Below are positions 1 to 8,180 of a DNA stretch of 39,721 nt, piece by piece. Below the pieces are notes generated by a model that saw only the letters and a program-made list of their open reading frames with translations, had not been told where the DNA came from and searched no databases. The position numbers and the translations under genes are program-made. This DNA is from Salinarchaeum sp. (GTDB lineage: Archaea > Halobacteriota > Halobacteria > Halobacteriales > SKNY01): positions 1-39,721 of the forward strand of contig SKNY01000012.1 in assembly GCA_007123105.1 (NCBI GenBank), written 5' to 3'. Within the stretch, counting starts at the first letter, position 1. Every line of letters starts with the position of its first letter.

Positions 1-304
1 CAGGCTCGATCACAACGGTTTGGCCGGCAGTCACTTCGATGGTCTCCTCGGGCGTCTTGAGGTGGATGATCCCCGACACAACGTGGAAGATCTCTTCTTG
101 TTCCTCGTGGTAGTGCATCGCACCACCTAATTCCTCACCGGGATCGGCATGGTAGACGCGCAAGCCGACGTGGTGCGGGCCGCGCGTCGCATCGTGTGCC
201 ACCGCTTCGCCCGACGGAACATAGTGGTCACTGATTTCGTAGCCGGTCGCCGTCCGGTCAGGGAGCGGCTCGAGATCCCCGACGTCAATGACGTGATAGC
301 CCAT
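1..304 (-). CDS. Cupin-domain protein, partial (C-terminus outside window)
   Basis: The first 101 codons of a small cupin; the 3' end runs off the left edge. The visible part has a histidine/glutamate cluster (MHYHEEQEE, about residues 66-74), which is the cupin motif 1 metal-binding pattern, followed by the glycine-bounded strand pair FHVVSGIIHL and the P-E-E-T-I-E-V-T-A-G-Q-T turn leading to motif 2. The start at 304 is the first ATG of the frame and opens MGYHVIDVGDLEPLPD. Cupins of this size are single-domain beta-barrels acting as isomerases, dioxygenases or sugar-binding proteins, and the substrate cannot be told here. It is followed upstream on the same strand by the PHP gene after 41 bp, so the two may be co-transcribed. 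Confidence 0.85.
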   Translation of the reverse strand, partial: MGYHVIDVGDLEPLPDRTATGYEISDHYVPSGEAVAHDATRGPHHVGLRVYHADPGEELGGAMHYHEEQEEIFHVVSGIIHLKTPEETIEVTAGQTVVIEP

Positions 305-345
305 ACCCGAGCGTGATACGCGAATCGTGAAAAAGTCGCTGACGA

Positions 346-1326
346 TCAGCTGACAAATACCGGTTGGAGCCACGCCCGCACCGGCACGTCACTGGCTGGA
401 TGGGGACGTGAGTCGGCTTCACACTCGACGCGGACGTATGATTCCTCACCCGAAAACGCATAGGAGGCGGTTCCACCAGCCGCGGTCGCGAGTATGGCTC
501 CGTCGTCACCGATAAAGCGGATGGTCTCGGCCGCTGCAGCAGTGACGGTGTACGCTTTGTCGTCGACTGAGATTTCGTCGACCTCGAGTCCAGAGCTAGC
601 ATAAAACGTGCCGGATCGCAGTGCGTCGAGTACTGCCCTCGGGGTAAGCTCATCGAGAAACAGGACGTTCCAACCGTTCGTCGGGCGGGCGGTCTCCGTA
701 AAATCATAGCGGTGGTTATCTGAATTGGCAAGCCCCCAGAATCGCTCGCCACGCGTGAGACAGGCATCCCACAGCGGTGTGGCCACGGCGCGGTCAGCGT
801 CCGAACAACGACTGCCGTTGTAGATCTCAATCCCGTCACACTGGCGGAGGTTGTCGTCGGTGAGGACATGATCGGGAGCATCGTTCCAAGCCGCAGGGTG
901 GTTGAGAATGATGACGGCTCCGCGATCGTGCATCCCCGAGACGTACCCGGGGTCGCCAGGTTCACCGACAATCGTCCCAGTCCTGCTACAGGGGTCCTCG
1001 GCGACGTCGAAGTAATCGACCCCGAGCACGTTCACGTGATCGTCGGGAAACGAGGCCTCGAATCCCCGAAGCAGGACGCCGTCTTCGTAATCGTGTGTCC
1101 AGTGCTCGTCGGTCCAGGGAACGTTACCCGCCGTGATGTCCCGATCGGTGTGGATCCGTCGATCGTGTTCGGTGATTGCGACGACAGGGATCCCACACTG
1201 ACGATACACCCCGAGTGCGACGGACGGACGCGCCGTTGGCGCGCCGTCCTTGAAGGTGTGGTTGTGCAGACTCGCCCGGTACGCCGTGGTCTGCTCGAGA
1301 TCGCGATAGCTCGACTCGACCGACAT
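346..1326 (-). CDS. PHP-domain metal-dependent phosphoesterase
   Basis: A 326-residue protein with the four PHP metal-binding blocks in order: the H-N-H pair at residues 21 and 23 (SLHNHTFKDG), then AITEHDR, a central glutamate (RGFEASF), ILNHPAAW and ANSDNHRYD. PHP proteins are histidinol-phosphatase or polymerase-exonuclease-like phosphoesterases using two or three metal ions, and stand-alone haloarchaeal members usually have no assigned substrate. I chose the start at 1326 (MSVESSYRDLEQ) over the longer open frame because the extra N-terminal residues are Arg/Ser-rich and not protein-like, and the HxH motif normally lies near the N-terminus. The C-terminal 60 residues form a beta-rich extension. 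The gene is divergent from the flavoprotein at 1468. Confidence 0.85.
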   Translation of the reverse strand: MSVESSYRDLEQTTAYRASLHNHTFKDGAPTARPSVALGVYRQCGIPVVAITEHDRRIHTDRDITAGNVPWTDEHWTHDYEDGVLLRGFEASFPDDHVNVLGVDYFDVAEDPCSRTGTIVGEPGDPGYVSGMHDRGAVIILNHPAAWNDAPDHVLTDDNLRQCDGIEIYNGSRCSDADRAVATPLWDACLTRGERFWGLANSDNHRYDFTETARPTNGWNVLFLDELTPRAVLDALRSGTFYASSGLEVDEISVDDKAYTVTAAAAETIRFIGDDGAILATAAGGTASYAFSGEESYVRVECEADSRPHPASDVPVRAWLQPVFVS

Positions 1327-1467
1327 GCCTGCCAGATTTGACGAGCGTCGTGTTAGTCCTTTCCACACGGGAGGTAGCACTCGAAACCTGCAAGGTTCGC
1401 CAGACGAACAGTCACGGGTAGTGAGCACCGCAATCGACCGACAGTGGATGCCCAGCCGGCAACTCCC

Positions 1468-2724
1468 ATGAGAGTCGGCATCGTCGGCGGGGGAATCACG
1501 GGACTCACAGTAACCCATGCACTCCGGGCACAGGACGTCACGGTGAACACGTTCGAAGCGGCCGGCCGACCAGGCGGCGTCATTCGCTCTGAGACGGTCG
1601 ACGGAATGTGTCTCGAGTACGGTCCCCAGCGGATCCGGGCAACGCCGGCTGTCCGCACGCTAATCGACGAACTCGGACTCGCGGATACCGTTCAGGAGGG
1701 CGACCCGGACGCCCCATTGTACGTGTACGCCGACGGCGCGCTCCGAACCGTACCGCGCTCGGTGAAAGCGTTCCTCCGAACGGATTTACTCTCCTGGCGC
1801 GCCAAGCTCCGCCTCCTTCGCGAACCGTTCGTGCCATCCGGTCCGACCGATGGCTCCGCCAAGGAATACTTCGAGGCAAAGTTCGGTGCCGAGGCGTACG
1901 ACCGCCTGCTCGGTCCATTGTTCGGGGGCATTTACGCCTCGGATCCAGCACGGATGCCCGCCCGCCACAGTCTCCAGCGGATCATCTCCCTCGAACACGA
2001 GCACGGCTCGTTGCTTCGGGTCGCACTCGACCGGCTGGGAAGCAACAACGCGACCCCGCCGCCGATCACGTTTGATGGCGGCCTCGAGACCCTCCCGACC
2101 GCGTTGTACAATCGCCACGCAGCACACGTCGAGTTGAACACGCCCGTGTTGGGCGTAACGCCCACAGCGACCGGCGCGTGGGAGCTCGAGACGTCCTGGG
2201 GCAGCACGGTTGTCGACCACGTCGTGCTCACGACGCCGGCGACCGAGACTGCTGAACTGTTGGGCGAGCTTATCGAGGCGCCACTCGAACGGCTCACGTA
2301 CAATTCGCTCGCAATCGTCCATCTCGAGACAGCCGCCCGCTTGGCAGGGTTCGGGTATCAAACCGCCCGATCGTCGCCATTACACACCCGTGGTGTGACC
2401 TGGAACACAGGACTGTTCGACCGCGATGGCCTGGTTACAGCGTTTCTCGGTGGAATGGACGAACCCGACGTACTCGAGTGGACGGACGCTCGACTTGGCT
2501 CCGTGGCCGCTACCGAATTCGAAACGGTCACCGGCCACGATGCCAACGTGCTGGCGGTGACCCGTCTGGCCGACCGGATCCCCGCCTATGACGAATCCTG
2601 GAACGTCCTCCCCTTTCTGTCGCTTCCAGACGGGATTTCGCTCGCAACGAACTATACCGGGCGGCTCGGCGTCCCGAGCCGGATCCGCGAAGCCATCCGA
2701 ATCGCAGAGACCCTCGCCGACTAG
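1468..2724 (+). CDS. hemG: Protoporphyrinogen/coproporphyrinogen oxidase-like FAD-dependent amine oxidase
   Basis: A 418-residue flavoprotein. The N-terminus (MRVGIVGGGITGLTVTHAL) is the Rossmann GxGxxG FAD-binding motif, followed by an acidic residue and the R-P-G-G-V-I-R segment typical of the amine-oxidase/protoporphyrinogen-oxidase superfamily. GPLFGGIYASDPARMPARHS and the C-terminal GISLATNYTGRLGVPSRIREA resemble the conserved HemY/HemG-type blocks. The family removes six electrons from a porphyrinogen to give the porphyrin for haem synthesis. Haloarchaeal homologues are annotated this way, but the substrate (copro- or protoporphyrinogen) is not provable from sequence. An in-frame GTG at 1444 would add eight residues; the ATG directly before the FAD motif is preferred. 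The stop overlaps the stop of the converging DUF5817 gene by 4 bp. Confidence 0.8.
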   Translation: MRVGIVGGGITGLTVTHALRAQDVTVNTFEAAGRPGGVIRSETVDGMCLEYGPQRIRATPAVRTLIDELGLADTVQEGDPDAPLYVYADGALRTVPRSVKAFLRTDLLSWRAKLRLLREPFVPSGPTDGSAKEYFEAKFGAEAYDRLLGPLFGGIYASDPARMPARHSLQRIISLEHEHGSLLRVALDRLGSNNATPPPITFDGGLETLPTALYNRHAAHVELNTPVLGVTPTATGAWELETSWGSTVVDHVVLTTPATETAELLGELIEAPLERLTYNSLAIVHLETAARLAGFGYQTARSSPLHTRGVTWNTGLFDRDGLVTAFLGGMDEPDVLEWTDARLGSVAATEFETVTGHDANVLAVTRLADRIPAYDESWNVLPFLSLPDGISLATNYTGRLGVPSRIREAIRIAETLAD

Positions 2725-3221
2725 ACGACGCGCAGGCCGTCATCGGTACGCACAACCGCCCCATTGTGGATGAGCTCCTCGACAATGGTGGTGACCGTCT
2801 CGGCCGGTACGTCCTCGACCGCCGCCACAACCTCCTCGATTGTCGGTTCCTCGAGGGACACGATCGTTCGTTCGACCCGGGTGGCCCGATCGCTGGGGCT
2901 GGGCGGGGACGCTTCGACGGCCGCGACGATATCGGGGTCGATGCCGTGGGCTTCCAAGACATCCCGGTCGGTCACCAACGGATCAGCGACGTCATCCTCG
3001 AGATCGGCGTAGCCTGGGATGGTCGCTGGATCGTGGCCGTCACGAGCGGCCAACAGTGCGCCGCGGGCCGTCCGTGCCGCCTCGACGGTATCGGTGCGGG
3101 CGAACATCTTCAGTCGGTCCAGGCGATGACGCGTACCACAACCCGGACACCCTGCCGTTTCGCCCGTTCCGTCGTGGACCCAGAAGCCATGACACTCCGA
3201 ACACCCGACGACGACGTACAT
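2721..3221 (-). CDS. DUF5817-type zinc-ribbon and winged-helix protein
   Basis: A 166-residue protein beginning MYVVVGCSECHGFWV. Two CxxC pairs (C7/C10 and the CPGCG pair about 20 residues later) form a zinc ribbon. The central part is helical and acidic. The last 60 residues (RTIVSLEEPTIEEVVAAVED... ending VVRTDDGLRVV) look like a small winged helix. This layout is that of the haloarchaeal DUF5817 family of unknown function, probably a nucleic-acid-binding protein. The longer open frame upstream of 3221 is rejected because it is Arg-rich and the zinc ribbon normally opens these proteins. The gene lies 11 bp downstream of the ICDH start-to-stop unit on the same strand reading order (ICDH stop at 3233), so co-transcription with icd is likely. 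Confidence 0.75.
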   Translation of the reverse strand: MYVVVGCSECHGFWVHDGTGETAGCPGCGTRHRLDRLKMFARTDTVEAARTARGALLAARDGHDPATIPGYADLEDDVADPLVTDRDVLEAHGIDPDIVAAVEASPPSPSDRATRVERTIVSLEEPTIEEVVAAVEDVPAETVTTIVEELIHNGAVVRTDDGLRVV

Positions 3222-3232
3222 GCGCAGTCTTA

Positions 3233-4513
3233 CTACTGATTGGCAGCGAGTTGTTCGATGTGGCCGACGACCTCGTCGGTGAACGTGGTGGTCCCGACGC
3301 GCTCTGCACCCTCGATATTGCGGTGGAGATCGTAGGTGACCCGTCCGGCGCCGATCGCGGCCTCGATGGCATCCTTGACCAGTGCAGCCGCGTCGTACCA
3401 GCCCATATACTCGAACATGAGCGCTCCGGACAGCGTAATGGCACACGGGTTCGCCATATCCTGACCGGCCCGCTTCGGGGCCGACCCGTGGACTGGCTCG
3501 GCGAGACAGCGTCCCTCGCCGAAATTCGCCCCCGGCGGGAGCCCCAGACTCCCCATCTGTGCGCCGGCGGCATCCGAGAGATAATCACCGTTGAGGTTCG
3601 GCATTGCAAGGACGTCGAACTCGTCGGGACGCAACAGCAGCCACTGTAACATCGCGTCGGCGATGCGCTCGTCGACCATGACGGCGCCCTCGGGAACGTC
3701 GATCTCGCCTTCGGCTTCCCAGAGGGAGTTCGGGGCCGCAAAGACCTCCTCGTCGGGGTACTCCTCTTGGGCGACCTCCATACCCCATTCGGAGAACTGT
3801 CCCTCGGTAAACTTCATGATGTTCCCCTTGTGGACGAGCGTCACCTTCTCGCGGTCGTTCTCGAGTGCGTAATCGATTGCTTCACGGACGAGTCGCTTGG
3901 TCCCCTTCTCGGTGATCGGCTTGATCCCGATTCCAACAGGACCGTCGTGGATGATGCCAGTGGCACCCATCTCATCCTCGACGAACGCGCGAACCTGCTC
4001 GACTTCCTGGGTACCGGCTTCCCACTCGATGCCCGCGTAGACGTCCTCGGTATTTTCTCGGAACGTCACGATGTCGAGTAACTCGGGGGCCTTCACCGGG
4101 GAGGGCGTCCCCTCGAGATGGTAGGTTGGCCGGACGTTCGCAAATAGATCGAAATGCTGGCGAAGGGCGACGTTCAGCGACCGAAATCCCGATCCGACGG
4201 GCGTCGTCAGTGGCCCCTTGATTGCGATTCGATATTCGTCAATCGCGCGAAGGGTGTCCTCGGGAAGATGGACGTCCTCCCCGTACCGTTCCTGGGCGGC
4301 CTCGCCCGCGTAAACCCGGAACCAGTTAATCTCCCGGCCGGTCGCCTGTGCGGCGGCCTGGAGGATGGTCTGGGCCGCGGGGCCGACGTCCTCGCCGATG
4401 CCATCGCCGTGAATGATCGGGATGATCGGATCCGACGGAACCTCGAGCGATCCGTCACCGGCGACCGTAACCCGCGATCCGTCGGCTGGAGGATCGATCA
4501 GCTCGTAGCTCAT
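3233..4513 (-). CDS. icd: Isocitrate dehydrogenase, NADP-type
   Basis: A 426-residue enzyme of the TCA cycle that oxidatively decarboxylates isocitrate to 2-oxoglutarate. Visible signatures: PIIPIIHGDGIGEDV near residue 35; the substrate-binding segment GSGFRSLNVALRQHFDLFAN with the phosphoryl-mimicking Ser/Asn/Arg set; the metal-binding block MPNLNGDYLSDAAGAQMGSL; and the C-terminal nucleotide-binding loop HGSAPKRAGQDMANP. Its length matches haloarchaeal ICDH (about 420). I chose the start MSYELIDPP at 4513, which aligns with the characterised Haloferax enzyme beginning MSYDK; an ATG two codons earlier (4519) is possible. It is a single-copy housekeeping gene, upstream of DUF5817 on the minus strand. 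Confidence 0.96.
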   Translation of the reverse strand: MSYELIDPPADGSRVTVAGDGSLEVPSDPIIPIIHGDGIGEDVGPAAQTILQAAAQATGREINWFRVYAGEAAQERYGEDVHLPEDTLRAIDEYRIAIKGPLTTPVGSGFRSLNVALRQHFDLFANVRPTYHLEGTPSPVKAPELLDIVTFRENTEDVYAGIEWEAGTQEVEQVRAFVEDEMGATGIIHDGPVGIGIKPITEKGTKRLVREAIDYALENDREKVTLVHKGNIMKFTEGQFSEWGMEVAQEEYPDEEVFAAPNSLWEAEGEIDVPEGAVMVDERIADAMLQWLLLRPDEFDVLAMPNLNGDYLSDAAGAQMGSLGLPPGANFGEGRCLAEPVHGSAPKRAGQDMANPCAITLSGALMFEYMGWYDAAALVKDAIEAAIGAGRVTYDLHRNIEGAERVGTTTFTDEVVGHIEQLAANQ

Positions 4514-4566
4514 GATCATCCGAAACGTGCCCGAAGCCGGGTAAAAGCCCTCCCATTTAATCCGGG

Positions 4567-5154
4567 CTACCCGGGGAGGACGATGCTGATGATGGCGACA
4601 ACAATACCTGCAAGGCCCATGCGAACTGCCGCAACGTACCACCGCTGTCGGGAGATCAGGCCCATGTACGCGCCTACCGTCGCAAGCAGGAGGATGCCGA
4701 TCGCAATGGACACTAACACGGCGGTGAACATCTCGTAAACGACGCCGACGAACAGAAACGGCGAGAGCATGACGAGGATCGCGAGCACCGGTCCAGAGGC
4801 AGCCGCCAGGGCCAGGACGATCTGCCCGTTCCGGAGATCGCGCGTCAGCCGTGTCCCGTCGAGGCTCGTCAACATCGCCGCCTCCAGATGCTCCTTGGCC
4901 CGACTCGTCTCGGCACGTTCGATCTCCCAGACGCTCCAGATCCCGGACGTGCCGAGCCCAACGGCCGCCCCAAGACCGATGCCGATCACTATCGTCCCGT
5001 CGGTGATGCCCGAGAGGTACGCACCCACGACGACGCCGATGGTCGTTAGTGTACCGTCGAACCCATTGGCGACGAAATATCGCCGCGAAAGTGCCCTGAC
5101 ATCATCCTTTGCAAGCACCCGCCTGATCCCGCGCAGCCGGGACTCGACGCTCAT
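4567..5154 (-). CDS. VIT1/CCC1-family membrane transporter
   Basis: A 195-residue integral membrane protein. The segment YFVANGFDGTLTTIGVVVGAYLSG is the first-helix signature of the VIT (vacuolar iron transporter / CCC1) family, which moves Fe2+ or Mn2+ out of the cytosol. It is followed by a second hydrophobic helix, an amphipathic loop with several Glu residues (EIERAETSRAKEHLEAA) where the family places its metal-collecting segment, and three C-terminal helices. The ATG (5154) overlaps the TGA of the DUF211 gene (5151) in an ATGA junction, indicating translational coupling. DUF211 partners are frequent next to such transporters in haloarchaea, so a shared role in metal or envelope homeostasis is plausible but unproven. 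Confidence 0.85.
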   Translation of the reverse strand: MSVESRLRGIRRVLAKDDVRALSRRYFVANGFDGTLTTIGVVVGAYLSGITDGTIVIGIGLGAAVGLGTSGIWSVWEIERAETSRAKEHLEAAMLTSLDGTRLTRDLRNGQIVLALAAASGPVLAILVMLSPFLFVGVVYEMFTAVLVSIAIGILLLATVGAYMGLISRQRWYVAAVRMGLAGIVVAIISIVLPG

Positions 5155-5435
5155 CGTTGTCGGATGGCCTGATCCGGAACGACCCGATCGCCACAGCTCA
5201 ACTGATCGATCGAATGGATCGACGCGCCGAGATCGGTCACGACCGCGTCGATTTGGTCCATATCGAGATCCGGCCCCTCGATGACGACGCGCACCGTGCG
5301 AACGTCCTCGTCGATCTCGATAAGTGTCGCTGTAATGCCCTCGACATCGAGTCGATCCAGCATACCGGCGGTCAAATCACGCAACCCTGGTTCGTGCGGT
5401 TTGAGCACGTCAAGAACGACGCGTCTGATGGTCAT
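5151..5435 (-). CDS. DUF211 family protein
   Basis: A 94-residue alpha/beta protein beginning MTIRRVVLDVLKPHEPGL and containing DRLDVEGITATLIEIDED and VVIEGPDLDMDQI, the conserved blocks of the archaeal DUF211 family (ferredoxin-like fold; oligomeric, proposed ligand- or metal-binding). Length is normal for the family. The longer open frame (to 5840) runs antisense to the asparaginase gene and is rejected. The stop overlaps the start of the VIT1-like gene, so the two are an operon with DUF211 first. Function is unknown; a regulatory subunit for the transporter is my inference. Confidence 0.88.
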   Translation of the reverse strand: MTIRRVVLDVLKPHEPGLRDLTAGMLDRLDVEGITATLIEIDEDVRTVRVVIEGPDLDMDQIDAVVTDLGASIHSIDQLSCGDRVVPDQAIRQR

Positions 5436-5525
5436 GGCCAGCAATTTGGCCCGCTGATCCAAGGGTTTACCGACCGGAGGCGAATGGGGCGATAGCGATT
5501 TGGGTCGTGCACACGCCCCAGTGAC

Positions 5526-6401
5526 ATGCACGTGATCGTCCACGGCGGTGCGGGCGCAAAACCGGAACGACCAGATCCACGAGCCACCGCCCTCGGCGCC
5601 GCTGCCCGGGCTGGATCGCTCGCGCCCGATCCTGCGGGGGCGGTTGTGACGGCGATCAATGCCATGGAACGAGACCCGCAATTCAACGCCGGCATTGGCG
5701 GGGTGCTCCAGAGCGATGGTCGCGTCCGAACCGACGCCGGCATCATGGCAAATGACCGGTCGATCGGGGCCGTCGCCGCCATGCCGGATGTGGCCGACGC
5801 GATTCGCGTCGCAGAGGCGGTCCGGACACAGACTCCGCACGTCTTGCTTGTCGGGGACGGCGCAGTCCGGTTCGCAACGGCGGAAGGAATCTCAACCGAA
5901 TCCGGGTGTGTGACCGACAAGCAGCGGGCAGACTGGCGGGCCGCAAACTTTGCAGACGCGACGTATGAGGGACGACGCGAACTGGTTGCAGCCCGATTCG
6001 GCGACGGTCGAGACACCGTCGGGGCCGTCGCAACCGACGGTAGGCGACTCGTGGCAGGGACCTCAACTGCCGGTCGGACATTCGCCCTCCGTGGCCGCGT
6101 CGGTGACGTTCCGCAGGCCGGTTCTGGCTTCTTTGCAACCGACGCCGGCGGCGCCAGCACAACCGGCGCGGGCGAGGATATCGTCCGGACAACGCTGGCA
6201 CGATTGGCGATTACAACGCTCGAGGCAGGCGTCGATCCCTCGACGGCAGCCGATCGGGCGATCGAGACGTTCGCCGTCGAGACCGCGAGCACAGCAGGGA
6301 TCATCGTCGCCACACCGGATGGGGACGTAGGCGTCGCACACAACGCCCCATCCATGCAGACGGCCGTGGCGATCGATGGGGAGCTCGTCGACCCACAATA
6401 G
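5526..6401 (+). CDS. Plant-type L-asparaginase / isoaspartyl peptidase (Ntn hydrolase)
   Basis: A 291-residue Ntn-hydrolase. MHVIVHGGAGA is the family N-terminus. The autoprocessing site is GRDTVGAVATD, where cleavage before Thr164 would free the catalytic N-terminal threonine. The beta subunit continues with GTSTAGRTFALRGRVGDVPQAGSGFFA, containing the Arg-Val-Gly-Asp substrate-anchoring loop, and GGASTTGAGEDIVR, the usual T-G-x-G-E motif. These enzymes hydrolyse isoaspartyl peptide bonds (protein damage removal) and L-asparagine. It is first of three plus-strand genes: the methionine aminopeptidase starts 29 bp downstream, then the HIT gene 5 bp later, suggesting an operon that joins two peptide-processing enzymes. 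Confidence 0.9.
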   Translation: MHVIVHGGAGAKPERPDPRATALGAAARAGSLAPDPAGAVVTAINAMERDPQFNAGIGGVLQSDGRVRTDAGIMANDRSIGAVAAMPDVADAIRVAEAVRTQTPHVLLVGDGAVRFATAEGISTESGCVTDKQRADWRAANFADATYEGRRELVAARFGDGRDTVGAVATDGRRLVAGTSTAGRTFALRGRVGDVPQAGSGFFATDAGGASTTGAGEDIVRTTLARLAITTLEAGVDPSTAADRAIETFAVETASTAGIIVATPDGDVGVAHNAPSMQTAVAIDGELVDPQ

Positions 6402-6430
6402 CTTTGGCACCACCGGCGGTAGCGCGGTGC

Positions 6431-7324
6431 ATGAGCGGGATCGATCTCACCAGCGAGCAGTACGCGATGCACCGCGAGGCTGGGGAAATCCTCGCACAAG
6501 TGCGTGAAGAAACGGTGGATCGGATCGAAGTCGGTTCGAGCCACCTCGAGCTGGCGGAATTTGCAGAATCCAGGATCCGCGAGCTGGGAGGCCGACCAGC
6601 GTTTCCGATGAACATCAGCATCGATCACGAAGCGGCGCATGGTACCCCCGCCAGAGACGACGATGCGACGTTCGGCGAGGAGCTGGTGAACATCGATATC
6701 GGGGTCCACGTCGATGGTTGGCTTGCCGACAGCGCGACCACAGTGGATCTTCGTGGGAGCCACGAGGACCTTGTTGCCGCGAGCGAGGAGGCTCTCGAGG
6801 CCGCCATTGAATTGATCGAACCAGGAATCGAAACTGGCGTGCTCGGTGGAGCGATCGAAGACGCAATTGGTGATCGTGGCTACCGACCGATCGTCAACCT
6901 CTCCGGTCACGGACTGGGACACTGGGAACAACACACGGGGCCAAACATCCCCAATCGGTACATCAAAGACACGCAACCCCTAGAACTCGGCGACGTGGTG
7001 GCGATCGAACCGTTTGCGACCGACGGTTCGGGGCGTGTCGAGGATGGCTCTGACCAGCAGATCTATGCGCTCGAACGAGAAGCGCCCGTCCGAAATCGCT
7101 CCGCGCGGGCAGTCCTCGACCAGGTGACCGAAGAGTTCCGGACGCTCCCGTTTGCCGTCCGCTGGCTCAAGGAGCGACGGGCCGAGATGGCACTCCGACG
7201 CCTCGAGATGCAAGACGTGGTGCACGGATATCCGGTGCTCCAGGAACGCGAGGGTGCCTACGTCAGCCAGGCCGAACATACCGTCATCGTCACTGAAGAT
7301 GGGTGTGAGGTCACGACCCGCTGA
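6431..7324 (+). CDS. map: Methionine aminopeptidase, type II
   Basis: A 297-residue M24 metallopeptidase that removes the initiator Met from nascent proteins. All five metal ligands are present at the expected spacing: D89 (LVNIDIGVH), D100 (GWLADSATTVDL), H160 (LSGHGLGHW), E193 (VAIEPFATDG) and E282 (SQAEHTVIV). The substrate His is H70 (EAAHGTPARDD). The helical insert between E193 and E282 (REAPVRNRSARAVLD...) is the type II insertion, typical of archaeal and eukaryotic enzymes. I chose the ATG at 6431 (MSGIDLTSEQYAMH); the frame extends nine codons upstream without similarity. It is the middle gene of the asparaginase-map-HIT cluster. Confidence 0.95.
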   Translation: MSGIDLTSEQYAMHREAGEILAQVREETVDRIEVGSSHLELAEFAESRIRELGGRPAFPMNISIDHEAAHGTPARDDDATFGEELVNIDIGVHVDGWLADSATTVDLRGSHEDLVAASEEALEAAIELIEPGIETGVLGGAIEDAIGDRGYRPIVNLSGHGLGHWEQHTGPNIPNRYIKDTQPLELGDVVAIEPFATDGSGRVEDGSDQQIYALEREAPVRNRSARAVLDQVTEEFRTLPFAVRWLKERRAEMALRRLEMQDVVHGYPVLQEREGAYVSQAEHTVIVTEDGCEVTTR

Positions 7325-7329
7325 CACGG

Positions 7330-7863
7330 ATGGACGAACTATTCGCACCCTGGCGGATCGAGTGGGTCAGGCGGTCGAGCCGAACTGACGATGGCTGTCC
7401 GTTCTGTCGGCTGCCGGCAGCGGGCGACGATGAGGAGGCGTTGATCGTCGCCCGCAGCGAACGATCGTACGTGCTGTTGAACAACGCGCCGTACAATCCC
7501 GGGCACGTGATGATCATCCCGTCTCGCCACGTCACCGATGTCCGGTCGCTGTCGGACGAGGAAATACTCGACCGCGAGCGGCTCGTCCAGCGAACGATCG
7601 ACGCCATCGACAACGCCATGGAACCGGACGGATTCAACACGGGGGCGAACCTCGGCGGAGCGGGCGGCGGGTCCATCCCGCATCTGCACACCCACGTCGT
7701 CCCACGATGGCAGGGGGACACGAACTTCATGGCAGTCCTTGATGATACGAAGGTCATCGTCCAGGCCCTCGAAGACTCGTATGAAGAATTGCTACAATCG
7801 TTCGCCGAGCAACCGGACACATCCCGCTGCGAAACGGGTGCCGTCCGCGTATCGTCTGACTAG
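7330..7863 (+). CDS. HIT-family nucleotide hydrolase/transferase
   Basis: A 177-residue histidine-triad protein. The triad is SIPHLHTHVVPRW, with H118, H120 and H122. The zinc site C23-x-x-C26 (CPFC) plus H67 and H118 is intact, as in Fhit-like and archaeal HIT enzymes. YVLLNNAPYNPGHVMIIPSRH is the standard nucleotide-binding block. HIT enzymes cleave nucleoside phosphoramidates or dinucleoside polyphosphates; the actual substrate is unknown. The ATG lies 5 bp after the map stop, so translation is probably coupled. The stop codon sits in the loop of a perfect 8-bp hairpin (see 7853-7872). Confidence 0.92.
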   Translation: MDELFAPWRIEWVRRSSRTDDGCPFCRLPAAGDDEEALIVARSERSYVLLNNAPYNPGHVMIIPSRHVTDVRSLSDEEILDRERLVQRTIDAIDNAMEPDGFNTGANLGGAGGGSIPHLHTHVVPRWQGDTNFMAVLDDTKVIVQALEDSYEELLQSFAEQPDTSRCETGAVRVSSD

Positions 7864-7872
7864 CGTCAGACG
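7853..7872 (+). terminator. Hairpin spanning the HIT stop codon
   Basis: An 8-bp perfect inverted repeat: CGTCTGAC (7853-7860), loop TAGC, GTCAGACG (7865-7872). The loop contains the TAG stop of the HIT gene. It lies at the end of the three-gene plus-strand cluster, where a transcript end is expected. There is no clear T-tract after it, so it may be a 3'-end stabilising structure rather than a classical archaeal terminator. Confidence 0.4.
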
Positions 7873-7933
7873 TCTGTGCGACACATTTCGACTGGAACAG
7901 CCGATTGAGTAGATGGGTGTTCCAACTCGATCC

Positions 7934-8068
7934 ATGGCTCAGTGGTCCGAACAAGCGATTTTCGCCGAGTTGAGGGTGTTCGAACTGGTGCTTGAGCGCC
8001 GACGAATCGCCGCGGACGAGGAAGCAATTGCGGTGTATTCGTTGCGTGGAAAGCAAGATATCGATTGA
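7934..8068 (+). CDS. Possible 44-residue ORF, unrecognised
   Basis: A short ATG-initiated frame encoding MAQWSEQAIFAELRVFELVL and onward, ending GKQDID. It is acidic/amphipathic and helix-forming, unlike the Arg-rich noise frames around it, and resembles neither neighbour. No TATA box or ribosome-binding site is clear. It lies in a gene-poor stretch that also holds a broken frame (8181-8543), so it could be a small gene, or a fragment left from a decayed one. Low confidence. Confidence 0.25.
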   Translation: MAQWSEQAIFAELRVFELVLERRRIAADEEAIAVYSLRGKQDID

Positions 8069-8180
8069 GAACCGCCGTCGACGTGGGACACCATGCCGTC
8101 GCGGGTTGTCAGGTGACTGAACCGGACGTGAGATCACATCACGAACCTGGTCACATCGGTGGGGGCTTTGATCATGACAT

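Noticed and set aside
5436-6976. 514-residue minus-strand frame antisense to the asparaginase and methionine aminopeptidase genes
   Set aside because: It mirrors two clear genes with intact catalytic residues on the plus strand; its own translation is a Ser/Pro/Arg-rich shadow typical of GC-rich DNA.
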